Source of the DNA: Marinibaculum pumilum
GTDB taxonomy: Bacteria; Pseudomonadota; Alphaproteobacteria; Ferrovibrionales; Ferrovibrionaceae
Direction: 5' to 3'
DNA length: 64,000 bases
NCBI RefSeq assembly: GCF_042646425.1
Contig: NZ_JBHRTR010000023.1
Coordinates: forward strand, 1-64,000
Below the pieces are notes generated by a model. The model was not told where the DNA came from. It made no database searches and worked only from the letters and a program-made list of their open reading frames with translations. Made by a program: the position numbers and the translations under genes. Shown piece by piece: positions 35,271 to 43,154 of the stretch (its first letter is position 1; every line of letters begins with the position of its first letter).

Positions 35271-36823
35271 CCATCAAGGTCTATGACTGGCTGGCGCACC
35301 ATGCGCGGCGGACCCCCGAGAAGCTGGCGCAGCACGACCTGTTCAGCGGCCGCCGCTTCACCTACGCAGAGATGAACCTGCGGGCCGGCCGCCTGGCCGC
35401 CTGGCTGCGGGGCGAGGGCGGTCTGGCGCAGGGCGGCCGCGCCGCTGTTCTGTCGCACAACACCACCGACATGTTCGACCTGCAGTTCGCCTGCGCGAAG
35501 GCGGGCACCGTCTTCGTGCCGCTGAACTGGCGCCTCGCGGTGGCGGAGCTGGAGTTCATCATCAAGGATTGCACGCCGGAAATCCTGTTTTATTCCAGTG
35601 AGTTTTCCGAAGAAGCTCAGACACTGGGTAAGAATTGCGGCCTGTCGAGACTGGTGGAGCTGGATCCGCAGGGCCGGCCCGACAGCACCTTCGAGCAGCT
35701 GATCGCGGGCCAGCCGGAGCCGCTGCCGCATGCGGAACTGGTGCATGACGACCTGCTGACGATCATGTTCACCTCCGGCACCACCGGCCATCCGAAGGGG
35801 GCGATGATCACCCACGGGATGAGCTTCTGGAACGCGGTCAATCTGGGCGGCCCGGCCCATGTCACCACCGATACCTGCCACCTGGCGGTGCTGCCGCTGT
35901 TCCATACCGGCGGCCTGAACTGCTACGCCAATGTGGCCTTCCACGCCGGCGGCACGGTGCTGGTAATGCGCACCTTCGACCCCGGCCAGGCGCTGGACAT
36001 GCTGCTGGACCGGCAGGGCGGGATCACGCATTTCTTCGGCGTGCCGTCGCACTACCAGTTCATGTCCCTGCAGCCGGCCTTCGAGAAGGCGGACTTCAGC
36101 CATCTGACGATCTGCGGCGTGGGCGGCGCCCCCTGTCCCGTCTCCGTCATCGAGCTTTATGGCCAGCATGGCGTGTCGATCCAGCAGGGCTACGGCATGA
36201 CGGAGACCAGCCCGACCGTCCTGGTGCTGGATGCCGCGGACGGCATCAAGCGGGCCGGCTCCACCGGCCTGCCGGCGCTGCATACCGAGGTGCGGCTGGT
36301 GGACGAGCAGGGCCGCGACGTGACCCGTCCGGGCGAGATCGGCGAGATCTGGGTCAAGGGGCCGAACGTGACGCCGGGCTACTGGAACCGTCCGGACGCC
36401 AACCGGGAATCGATCACAGACGGCTGGCTGCATACCGGCGACGCCGCCCGCTTCGACGAGGACGGCTTCTACTATGTCGTCGATCGCTGGAAGGACATGT
36501 TCATCTCCGGCGGCGAGAACGTCTATCCGGCGGAGGTCGAGAACGTGCTGTCGCGCCTGCCGCAGGTGGCGGAAGCCGCGGTGATCGGCGTTCCCGACGA
36601 GAAGTGGGGCGAAGTCGGCATGGCGGTCCTGGTGCTGAAGGAAGGCGCCGAGATCGGCGAGGCGGAGGTGCTGCAGCATTGCGGCGCCAACCTGGCCCGC
36701 TACAAGGTGCCGAAATCGGTGCGCCTGGTGCCGGCCCTGCCGCGCAACGCCACCGGCAAGATCCTGAAGCGGGTGCTGCGCGACGATGTCACCGCCGAGG
36801 CGGGCGCCGCGGCGGCAAGCTGA
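35267..36823 (+). CDS. Acyl-CoA synthetase (AMP-forming)
   Basis: The 518-residue product is an AMP-binding acyl-CoA ligase, activating a carboxylic acid to its CoA thioester through an acyl-adenylate. Visible motifs: P-loop-like IMFTSGTTGHPKGA (about residues 165-178), GYGMTETSP, GWLHTGD, the hinge DRWKDMFISGGENVYPAEVE, and the catalytic lysine region PRNATGKILKR. The sequence is of the fatty-acid/O-succinylbenzoate ligase-like type; chain length cannot be told. Start overlaps the upstream stop (ATGA). Acyl-CoA dehydrogenase and CoA transferase genes follow within 2 kb, which fits acid catabolism. Confidence 0.92.
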   Translation: MTIKVYDWLAHHARRTPEKLAQHDLFSGRRFTYAEMNLRAGRLAAWLRGEGGLAQGGRAAVLSHNTTDMFDLQFACAKAGTVFVPLNWRLAVAELEFIIKDCTPEILFYSSEFSEEAQTLGKNCGLSRLVELDPQGRPDSTFEQLIAGQPEPLPHAELVHDDLLTIMFTSGTTGHPKGAMITHGMSFWNAVNLGGPAHVTTDTCHLAVLPLFHTGGLNCYANVAFHAGGTVLVMRTFDPGQALDMLLDRQGGITHFFGVPSHYQFMSLQPAFEKADFSHLTICGVGGAPCPVSVIELYGQHGVSIQQGYGMTETSPTVLVLDAADGIKRAGSTGLPALHTEVRLVDEQGRDVTRPGEIGEIWVKGPNVTPGYWNRPDANRESITDGWLHTGDAARFDEDGFYYVVDRWKDMFISGGENVYPAEVENVLSRLPQVAEAAVIGVPDEKWGEVGMAVLVLKEGAEIGEAEVLQHCGANLARYKVPKSVRLVPALPRNATGKILKRVLRDDVTAEAGAAAAS

Positions 36824-36827
36824 GAGC

Positions 36828-36845
36828 CGCCGGTCTCTGCCGGCG
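36828..36845 (+). terminator. Weak hairpin after the acyl-CoA ligase gene
   Basis: A 6-bp stem (CGCCGG/CCGGCG) with a 6-base loop begins 5 bases after the stop and lacks a T-run. It may mark the end of the operon starting at 32375. The remaining roughly 180 bases up to 37024 show nothing else I can name. Confidence 0.3.
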
Positions 36846-37023
36846 CTTGGAACCCCTGGGGCCGGCCCGCCGTTGATGCGACACGGCTGGTGCCGCCCGA
36901 CCGGGCCGCCTGCGCCGCCCTCTCCGCGATCCAGCCTGCGACCTCGGGTCGCCGTCCGCGGAGCGGTGCCGGCGGCATGCGTCCCGGTCGGACCGGTACC
37001 TGCGCAAGGACCGGATCGGATCA

Positions 37024-37788
37024 ATGGCAACCGCAGAGACCAAGGACGTCCAGACTGCCACCCTCTACCGGATGGTGATGGACGATCATGTCTGCCCGTT
37101 CGGCCTGAAGGCCAAGGACCTCCTGGAACGGGAGGGCTATCGGGTCGACGACCATTGGCTGGAGACACGGGCGGAAACCGACGCCTTCCAGCGTGAGCAT
37201 AGTGTCGAGACCACGCCGCAGACCTTCATCGCCGGCCGCCGGATCGGCGGCTACGACGACCTGCGGGAGCATTTCGGCAAGGACAGCGCGGACGAGGACG
37301 AGACCAGCTACCAGCCGGTGATCGCGATCTTCGGCGCCGGCCTGGCCATGGCGCTGGCGGTGGCCTGGGCCGCCGATCATCCGCTCCTGTCGGTCCGCAC
37401 CCTGGAATGGTTCATCGCCATCTCGATGACCCTGCTGGGCGTCCAGAAGCTGCAGGATGTCGAGGGCTTCTCGACCATGTTCCTGAACTACGACCTGCTG
37501 GCGCAGCGCTGGGTGCGCTACGCCTATCTCTATCCCTTCGGCGAGGCGGCGGCCGGGATCCTGATGATCGCCGGTGCCCTGGTCTGGCTGTCGGCGCCGA
37601 TCGCCCTGTTCATCGGAGCCGTCGGCGCGGTCTCCGTCTTCAAGGCGGTCTATGTCGACCGCAGGGAGCTGAAGTGCGCCTGCGTCGGCGGCGGCAGCAA
37701 CGTGCCGCTGGGCTTCATCTCGCTGACGGAGAACCTGATGATGCTGGCGATGGGCATCTGGGTGCCGCTGAAGGCCTTCGTTCTGTAG
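37024..37788 (+). CDS. Glutaredoxin-MauE/DoxX-like membrane fusion
   Basis: The 254-residue product combines an N-terminal glutaredoxin-like domain (about residues 10-85; monothiol-type motif CPFG at C24, with the cis-Pro region VETTPQTFIAGRRIGGYDDL) with a four-helix membrane domain (about 100-254) resembling MauE/DoxX proteins. A cysteine pair, KCACVGGG, precedes the last helix, as in MauE-type proteins thought to handle disulfide chemistry. A role in passing reducing power across or along the membrane is plausible but unproven. It is a single gene, with no adjoining dehydrogenase that would name its substrate. Confidence 0.85.
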   Translation: MATAETKDVQTATLYRMVMDDHVCPFGLKAKDLLEREGYRVDDHWLETRAETDAFQREHSVETTPQTFIAGRRIGGYDDLREHFGKDSADEDETSYQPVIAIFGAGLAMALAVAWAADHPLLSVRTLEWFIAISMTLLGVQKLQDVEGFSTMFLNYDLLAQRWVRYAYLYPFGEAAAGILMIAGALVWLSAPIALFIGAVGAVSVFKAVYVDRRELKCACVGGGSNVPLGFISLTENLMMLAMGIWVPLKAFVL

Positions 37789-37811
37789 CGGCCCGCTTGA
37801 CAGCCGCGGTG

Positions 37812-37845
37812 CCGGTCGAAATTGTACCGTACAAATTTCGACCGG
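37812..37845. promoter_or_regulatory. Long palindrome before acyl-CoA dehydrogenase gene (candidate GntR/HutC operator)
   Basis: Arms CCGGTCGAAATT and AATTTCGACCGG (12 bp, perfect) flank a centre that itself forms the palindrome TTGTAC-C-GTACAA (37822..37834). It sits between the glutaredoxin stop and the dehydrogenase ribosome site. HutC-type GntR proteins bind GT-N-TA-like dyads; a HutC-type regulator is encoded two genes downstream. Confidence 0.6.
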
Positions 37846-37858
37846 AAAGGGGGCAGCC

Positions 37859-39031
37859 ATGGCGAGCGGCGCGGAACAGGCGGAACGGCAGTACGAGCAG
37901 GACAGGCTGGTGCTGGACAGCGTCGACCGCTTCCTGAAGCGGGACGTGGCGCCCTACGTCCATGCGCTGGAGAAGGACGACATCTACCCGGAGGAGATCG
38001 TCGCCCGGATGAAGGAGCTGGGCCTGTTCGGCGCCATCATCCCGGAGCAGTACGGCGGCCTGGGCCTGCGCCCCAGCCTGTATGCCAAGGTGATCGAGCG
38101 GATCTCCGCGGTCTGGATGTCGATCTCCGGCATCATCAACTCGCACCTGATCATGTCCCATATCGTCGCGCGCACCGGCACCGAGGCGCAGAAGGAGGCC
38201 TTCCTGCCGCGCTTCGCCACCGGCGAGCTGCGGGGCGGCCTGGCGCTGACGGAGCCGGATTGCGGCACCGACCTGCAGGCGATCCGCATGACGGCGAAGC
38301 GGGACGGCGACGATTATGTCGTGAACGGCACCAAGACCTGGATCTCCAACGGCATCCACGGCCAGTGCTTCGCGCTGCTGGTGAAGACCGATCCGACCGT
38401 CGAGCCGCGCCATGCCGGCATGTCGATGTTCCTGGCGGAAAAGGGCGAGGGCTTCGAGGTCAGCCGCAAGCTGGAGAAACTGGGCTACAAGGGCATCGAC
38501 AGCGCGGAGCTGATCTTCCGCGACTATCGCATCCCCGCCGACCGCCTGATCGGCGGGGTCGAGGGGCGCGGCATGAAATGCGCCATTGCCGGGCTGGAGC
38601 TGGGCCGGGTGAACGTCGCCGCCCGCGGCGTCGGCATCGCGCAGGCGGCGCTGGACGAGGCGGTGCGCTATGCGCAGCAGCGCAAGACCTTCGGCAAGCC
38701 GATCTGCGAGCATCAGGCGATCCAGCTGAAGCTGGCCGACATGGCGACCCGGACCGAGGCGGCCCGGCTGCTGACCGAGAAGGCCGCCGACGCCCTCGAC
38801 CGCGGCGACCGGTCGGACTACGAGGCCGGCATGGCGAAGCTGTTCGCCACCGAGGCGGCGGTGGAGAACAGCCTGGAGGCGATGCGCATCCATGGCGGCT
38901 ATGGCTACAGCAAGGAGTTCATCGTCGAGCGGCTGTACCGCGACGCGCCGCTGCTGGTGATCGGCGAGGGCACCAACGAGATCCAGCGCATCGTCATCGC
39001 CAAGCGCCTGATCGAGCGGAACCCGGCGTGA
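37859..39031 (+). CDS. Acyl-CoA dehydrogenase
   Basis: The 390-residue product is an FAD-dependent acyl-CoA dehydrogenase introducing a 2,3 double bond into an acyl-CoA and passing electrons to ETF. It has the three-domain layout: N-terminal helices, the middle barrel with ALTEPDCGTDLQAIRMTAKRDGDDYVVNGTKTWISNG, and the C-terminal helices with RKTFGKPICEHQAIQLKLADM and IHGGYGYSKEFIVERLYRDA. IGEGTNEIQRIVIAKRL closes the family signature. The ATG at 37859 follows GGAAAGGGGG. It heads a run with the CaiB-type transferase (10 bases later) and GntR gene. Confidence 0.94.
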   Translation: MASGAEQAERQYEQDRLVLDSVDRFLKRDVAPYVHALEKDDIYPEEIVARMKELGLFGAIIPEQYGGLGLRPSLYAKVIERISAVWMSISGIINSHLIMSHIVARTGTEAQKEAFLPRFATGELRGGLALTEPDCGTDLQAIRMTAKRDGDDYVVNGTKTWISNGIHGQCFALLVKTDPTVEPRHAGMSMFLAEKGEGFEVSRKLEKLGYKGIDSAELIFRDYRIPADRLIGGVEGRGMKCAIAGLELGRVNVAARGVGIAQAALDEAVRYAQQRKTFGKPICEHQAIQLKLADMATRTEAARLLTEKAADALDRGDRSDYEAGMAKLFATEAAVENSLEAMRIHGGYGYSKEFIVERLYRDAPLLVIGEGTNEIQRIVIAKRLIERNPA

Positions 39032-39041
39032 GGATCCGGCG

Positions 39042-40250
39042 ATGAGCGAGGGCAACTCCCATCTGCCGCTGTCCGACATGACCGTGATCGCGGTGGAGCA
39101 GTACGGTGCCGGCCCCTTCGGCTCCATGCTGCTGGCCGATCTGGGCGCCGACGTCATCAAGATCGAGAACCCCGCCGATGGCGGCGATGTCGGCCGCCTG
39201 GTGGGGCCGTTCTACTTTGGCGAAGGCGACAGCCATTTCCACCAGGCGTTCAACCGTAACAAGCGCAGCATCACGCTGAACCTGAAGCACCCGAAGGGCA
39301 AGGAGCTGTTCCGCGGCCTTGTCGCCGGGGCCGACGCGGTGCTGGACAATCTCCGTGGCGACCTGCCGGAGAAGCTGGGGGTGACCTACGAGGCGCTGAA
39401 GGACGCCAATCCGGCGATCGTCTGCGCGCATCTGTCGGCCTATGGCCGGGAGGGGCCGCGCAAGTCCTGGCCGGGCTACGACTATCTGATGCAGGCCGAG
39501 ACCGGCTACCTGTCCGTCACCGGCGAGCCAGACGGGCCGCCGGCACGCTTCGGCCTTTCGATCGTCGACATGATGACCGGGCTGATGGCGGCATTCGCCC
39601 TGCTGGGCGCGGTGCATGGCGCGCGCCGCACGGGGCGCGGCCAGGACGTGGATGTCAGCCTGTTCGACACCGCGCTGCACAACCTGACCTACCTGGCGAC
39701 CTGGTACCTGAACGGAGGTCATGTGCAAGGGCGGGTGCCGCGGTCCGGCCATCCCTCGCTGACCCCCAGCCAGCTGTACCGGACAAGGGACGGCTGGCTG
39801 TTCATCATGTGCAACAAGGAGAAGTTCTGGCCGCTGCTGGCCCAGGCGCTGGGCCATCCGGAATGGGCGACCGATCCGCGCCTGTCGAGTTTCAAGGCGC
39901 GGCTGGAAAACCGCGAACTGGTGACCGAACTGCTGGACGGGGCGCTGACGGCGCGCACAACCGACGAATGGATGGCGGAACTGGGCGGGCGCATCCCGGT
40001 GGCACCGGTCTACGATGTCGGCCAGGCGCTGGACAATCCGTTCGTGCGCGAGCACGACCGGCTGGGCGCCTTCGCCCGCCGGGAGGGTGGCGAGGCGGTG
40101 GAAATGCTGGGATCGCCGATCCGGCTGGGCGGGGGCCCGGTGCCCCGGCGGGCGGCGCCGGCGCTGGGTGCGGATACAGAGGCGGTGCTGCGCGGCCTGG
40201 GCGTCGACCCCGCGGAGATCGCCGCCCTGCGGCGCGACGGCACCATCTGA
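39042..40250 (+). CDS. CaiB/BaiF-type family III CoA transferase
   Basis: The 402-residue product moves CoA between carboxylic acids. The N-terminal region MTVIAVEQYGAGPFGSMLLADLGADVIKIE and the segment FNRNKRSITLNLKHPKGKELFRGLVAGADAVLDN are typical; the catalytic aspartate is expected in the PGYDYLMQAETGYLSVTG region. The donor and acceptor are unknown. Gene order dehydrogenase-transferase-regulator suggests a pathway for an acid activated by CoA transfer, independent of the ligase upstream. Confidence 0.92.
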   Translation: MSEGNSHLPLSDMTVIAVEQYGAGPFGSMLLADLGADVIKIENPADGGDVGRLVGPFYFGEGDSHFHQAFNRNKRSITLNLKHPKGKELFRGLVAGADAVLDNLRGDLPEKLGVTYEALKDANPAIVCAHLSAYGREGPRKSWPGYDYLMQAETGYLSVTGEPDGPPARFGLSIVDMMTGLMAAFALLGAVHGARRTGRGQDVDVSLFDTALHNLTYLATWYLNGGHVQGRVPRSGHPSLTPSQLYRTRDGWLFIMCNKEKFWPLLAQALGHPEWATDPRLSSFKARLENRELVTELLDGALTARTTDEWMAELGGRIPVAPVYDVGQALDNPFVREHDRLGAFARREGGEAVEMLGSPIRLGGGPVPRRAAPALGADTEAVLRGLGVDPAEIAALRRDGTI

Positions 40251-40255
40251 GCCGC

Positions 40256-41020
40256 ATGGCCGGCCAGGCGATGCGGGAGCAGCCGCTCTACCGCGAGATC
40301 GTCGAGCGCCTGGGCGGCGAGATCGCCGACGGGCAGTATCGCCTGGGCAGCCGCCTGCCGACCGAGGCGGCGCTCTGCCACCGTTTCCAGGCCAGCCGCC
40401 ACACCATCCGCGCCGCCCTGAAGCAGTTGCAGGAGACGGGCCTGATCCGGCGCCGCCAGGGCTCCGGCTCGGTGGTGGTGTCGGACCGGCCGCAGACCCG
40501 CTTCGCCTCTTCCATCGCCTCCATCGACGACCTGATGCAGTACGCAGCCAGCACGCGGTTGGAGGTCCTAGCGGCCGATCCGCCCCGGCCGGCCGCGGCA
40601 CTGTCACAGCGGATCGGACGGCCGCTGGAGGGGCCCCGGCCACTCGAAGGTGAATGGGTGCGGATCCGCGCCCTGCGCCGCGCAGCTGCTCCGGCAGAGG
40701 GCGCGCCGATCGCCCTGACCGAGATCTGGCTGCCGGCCGCGTTCGCGGACGTGGCGCCGGAGATCGGCCGCCAGGGCCTGCCGGTCTGCCGCCTGATCGA
40801 GCGCAGGCACGGTGCCCGCGTGACCCTGGTGCGCCAGTCCATCGCGGCGGCGGCGGCGGAAGCCGGCGATGCCGCGCTCCTGGGTCTGCCGTCGGGGGCG
40901 CCGCTGCTGTGCATCGACCGGATCTACGAGGCGGCGTCGGGCGAGGTGCTGGAGGTGGCGCTGAACCGTCATCCGGCGGATCGCTTCAGCTATGGCCTGA
41001 CCCTGCGCGCGGCCGGCTGA
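40256..41020 (+). CDS. GntR/HutC-type transcriptional regulator
   Basis: The 254-residue product has an N-terminal winged helix (about residues 5-75; GSRLPTEAALCHRFQASRHTIRAALKQLQETGLIRRRQGSGSVV) and a C-terminal UTRA-type effector domain (about 95-245), ending with LEVALNRHPADRFSYGLTL. It begins 5 bases after the CoA transferase stop and is probably cotranscribed. It is the natural candidate to bind the palindrome at 37812..37845 and respond to an acid or acyl-CoA of the pathway. Confidence 0.93.
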   Translation: MAGQAMREQPLYREIVERLGGEIADGQYRLGSRLPTEAALCHRFQASRHTIRAALKQLQETGLIRRRQGSGSVVVSDRPQTRFASSIASIDDLMQYAASTRLEVLAADPPRPAAALSQRIGRPLEGPRPLEGEWVRIRALRRAAAPAEGAPIALTEIWLPAAFADVAPEIGRQGLPVCRLIERRHGARVTLVRQSIAAAAAEAGDAALLGLPSGAPLLCIDRIYEAASGEVLEVALNRHPADRFSYGLTLRAAG

Positions 41021-41047
41021 ACCCGCTATCGCCGGCAGGACCTGTCG

Positions 41048-42130
41048 CTACTGCTGCGAGCGGGACGCGGTGCCGCGGCCGGTCTGCGGCGCCTCGCTCT
41101 GGTCGCCGATCGCCAGTTCCTTCAGGCGCTGGTCGATGGTCGGGCCGGAATAGCTCGGCCGGTCGACCTTCTCGGCGATGGCGGGGCGGCGGCCGCCCGT
41201 CGCCTCGCGCAGGGTCTGGCGCATGCCGGCGGCATGGGGCGCGTCCGTCGCCTGCGGGGTGGGCGCCGGTTTCGGCGCCGCGGCGCTCTGCGCGCGCAGC
41301 TGCTCCACCACCGATGCAAGTTCGTCGGACAGGTATTTCTGCGACGGGTCGTCCGACAGCTCGCGGACCAGATAGGCGATCTGCCGCCGCACGCTGGTCG
41401 GCATGCGGGCCAGGTTCGACAGCAGGGTCAGCTTGGCCAGCGGCTGGATGGTGCGGCTGCGCAGCACGGTCAGGACCATGCTCTCGTAGACACCGACCTT
41501 GATCGAATTGCCCTCCGACAGGGCGATGAAGCGCATCACGAAGGTCTGCGGGTCGACGGCGCCGTCCAGCAGCTGGCGCAGCAGTTCCCGCAGGTCCCGG
41601 ACGCAGGCGGAGCGCAGGTCGCGGAAGCGTTCGTCGGCGACCTTGCGCATCAGCTGCAGGGCATGGCCCTCGAAGCCCTTTTCGCTGCCATATTCCAGGC
41701 AGTCGCGGACCTCCTTGTGGGCGGTCTCCACCGCCGTCTCCCGCAGCAGCTCGCCCACCAGGGAGCTGTGCTGCGCCCGCGGCGCCAGGCGGATGGCGGC
41801 GCTCAGGGAAAGCATCGGGGAGGGGTCCTGGCAGGCCATCACCGCCAGGCAGATGCTGTCGTCCAGCAGGCCCATCTGCGCCGCCGGATCGATGATCCGC
41901 TCCGGCCGCAGCAGCCAGTCCTGTTCGTCGGGCAGGGACAGGCCATAGCCGCCGCGATAGCGGTCGCGCAGGCGGAAGGCGAACTGCAGGCCCTTGTCGG
42001 ACATGGCTTCCGCCTCGGAGACATCCTCGCCCACGAAGCTCTGCACGAAGTCGCGGTTGGTTTCCGCAAGCGGCTCCTGCAGTGCGGCGCGCACTTCGGC
42101 CACCCACTTCTGCTCAAACAGGGTCAGCAT
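41048..42130 (-). CDS. Uncharacterised helical protein
   Basis: I do not recognise this 360-residue protein. About residues 1-265 are predicted helical and Leu-rich, with repeated patterns such as LAVMACQDPSPMLSLSAAIRLAPRAQHSSLVGELLRETAVETAHKEVRDCLEYGSEKGFEG and TLLSNLARMPTSVRRQIAYLVRELSDDPSQ; the rest is Pro/Ala-rich and disordered. It lacks a signal or membrane helix. It is convergent with the GntR gene (27 bases) and divergent from the SDR. HEAT-like or DUF2336-like architecture is possible, but I have no motif to confirm it. Confidence 0.7.
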   Translation of the reverse strand: MLTLFEQKWVAEVRAALQEPLAETNRDFVQSFVGEDVSEAEAMSDKGLQFAFRLRDRYRGGYGLSLPDEQDWLLRPERIIDPAAQMGLLDDSICLAVMACQDPSPMLSLSAAIRLAPRAQHSSLVGELLRETAVETAHKEVRDCLEYGSEKGFEGHALQLMRKVADERFRDLRSACVRDLRELLRQLLDGAVDPQTFVMRFIALSEGNSIKVGVYESMVLTVLRSRTIQPLAKLTLLSNLARMPTSVRRQIAYLVRELSDDPSQKYLSDELASVVEQLRAQSAAAPKPAPTPQATDAPHAAGMRQTLREATGGRRPAIAEKVDRPSYSGPTIDQRLKELAIGDQSEAPQTGRGTASRSQQ

Positions 42131-42265
42131 CTTCTATGCGGAACCGTTCCTCGTCCCCGGGAACCGGCGGGCCTGCCGCGCCAGTTATTCGGCTGACTTT
42201 ACGCGGCCTGTCAGGCAAAAGGAACATGACCCGAAGGGCAAGCCCGCAATGGAGGAGCAGCTTTC

Positions 42266-43108
42266 ATGACCGACTCACCTTTCCGCTTCGACGGCGCCCA
42301 TGTCTTTGTCGCCGGCGGGACCAGCGGCATCAACCTCGGCATCGCCCTCGGCTTTGCCCGGGCGGGGGCGAAGGTGGCGGTGATGAGCCGGGACGAGGCC
42401 AAGGTCGCCGCCGCGCAGGAGGAGCTGCGGGCCGCCCAGGCGGCCGGCGGCGGCGATGGCGACGCGCTCGGCTTTGCGGCGGATGTCCGCGACTATGCCG
42501 CGGTCAGCGGCGCGCTGCAGGCCTCCCATGACGCGTTCGGCGATATCGACGTCCTGGTCAGCGGCGCCGCAGGCAATTTCGTGGCGCCGGCGACCGGCAT
42601 GTCCTCCAACGGCTTCCGGGTGGTGGTGGAAATCGACCTGATGGGCACCTTCCACGTGATGCGGGCCGCCCACCAGTACCTCACCAAGCCGGGCGCCTCG
42701 GTGATCAACATCTCCGCCCCACAGGCCTATGTGCCGATGATGCTGCAGAGCCATGTCTGCGCCGCCAAGGCGGGAATCGACATGCTGACCCGCACCCTGG
42801 CGATGGAATGGGCACGCGACGGGATCCGGGTGAACTCCATCTCTCCCGGCCCGATCGCCGATACCGAGGGGATGCGCCGGCTGGCCCCGACGCCGGAAGC
42901 GGAGGCCGCCTCGAAGGCCGCCGTGCCGCTGGGCCGCTGGGGCGAGAAATCGGAGATCGCGGGCGTGGCACAGTTCCTGTCCTCGCCGATGGCGGCCTAT
43001 ATCACCGGCGTCATCCTGCCGGTGGACGGCGGCAACGCGATCGGCCCCTACAATCCGAAGGCCCTGGACCAGTTCCAGGAGATGGGCATCGCCGGCCGCA
43101 ACGGCTGA
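42266..43108 (+). CDS. SDR oxidoreductase resembling 2,4-dienoyl-CoA reductase
   Basis: The 280-residue product is a short-chain dehydrogenase. The nucleotide motif is VAGGTSGINLGIALGF (a TGxxxGxG variant), followed by VSGAAGNF (the NNAG position) and the C-terminal VPLGRWGEKSEIAGVAQFLSSPMAAYITG. The catalytic Lys is K168 in HVCAAKAG, but V164 stands where the canonical Tyr would be. Absence of that Tyr is typical of peroxisomal-type 2,4-dienoyl-CoA reductases, which use a different mechanism. Together with nearby acyl-CoA genes, a role in unsaturated fatty-acid oxidation is plausible. A GGAGGAGC ribosome site precedes the ATG. Confidence 0.88.
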   Translation: MTDSPFRFDGAHVFVAGGTSGINLGIALGFARAGAKVAVMSRDEAKVAAAQEELRAAQAAGGGDGDALGFAADVRDYAAVSGALQASHDAFGDIDVLVSGAAGNFVAPATGMSSNGFRVVVEIDLMGTFHVMRAAHQYLTKPGASVINISAPQAYVPMMLQSHVCAAKAGIDMLTRTLAMEWARDGIRVNSISPGPIADTEGMRRLAPTPEAEAASKAAVPLGRWGEKSEIAGVAQFLSSPMAAYITGVILPVDGGNAIGPYNPKALDQFQEMGIAGRNG

Positions 43109-43154
43109 GCGGGGTGGAGCGTATCCGCGACAGGCGCTGGGTGGCCGGCTTCGC

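Noticed and set aside
41048..42130. Naming this protein DUF2336
   Set aside because: The helical, repeat-like pattern is suggestive, but no diagnostic motif can be recognised by eye, so it is left as unknown.
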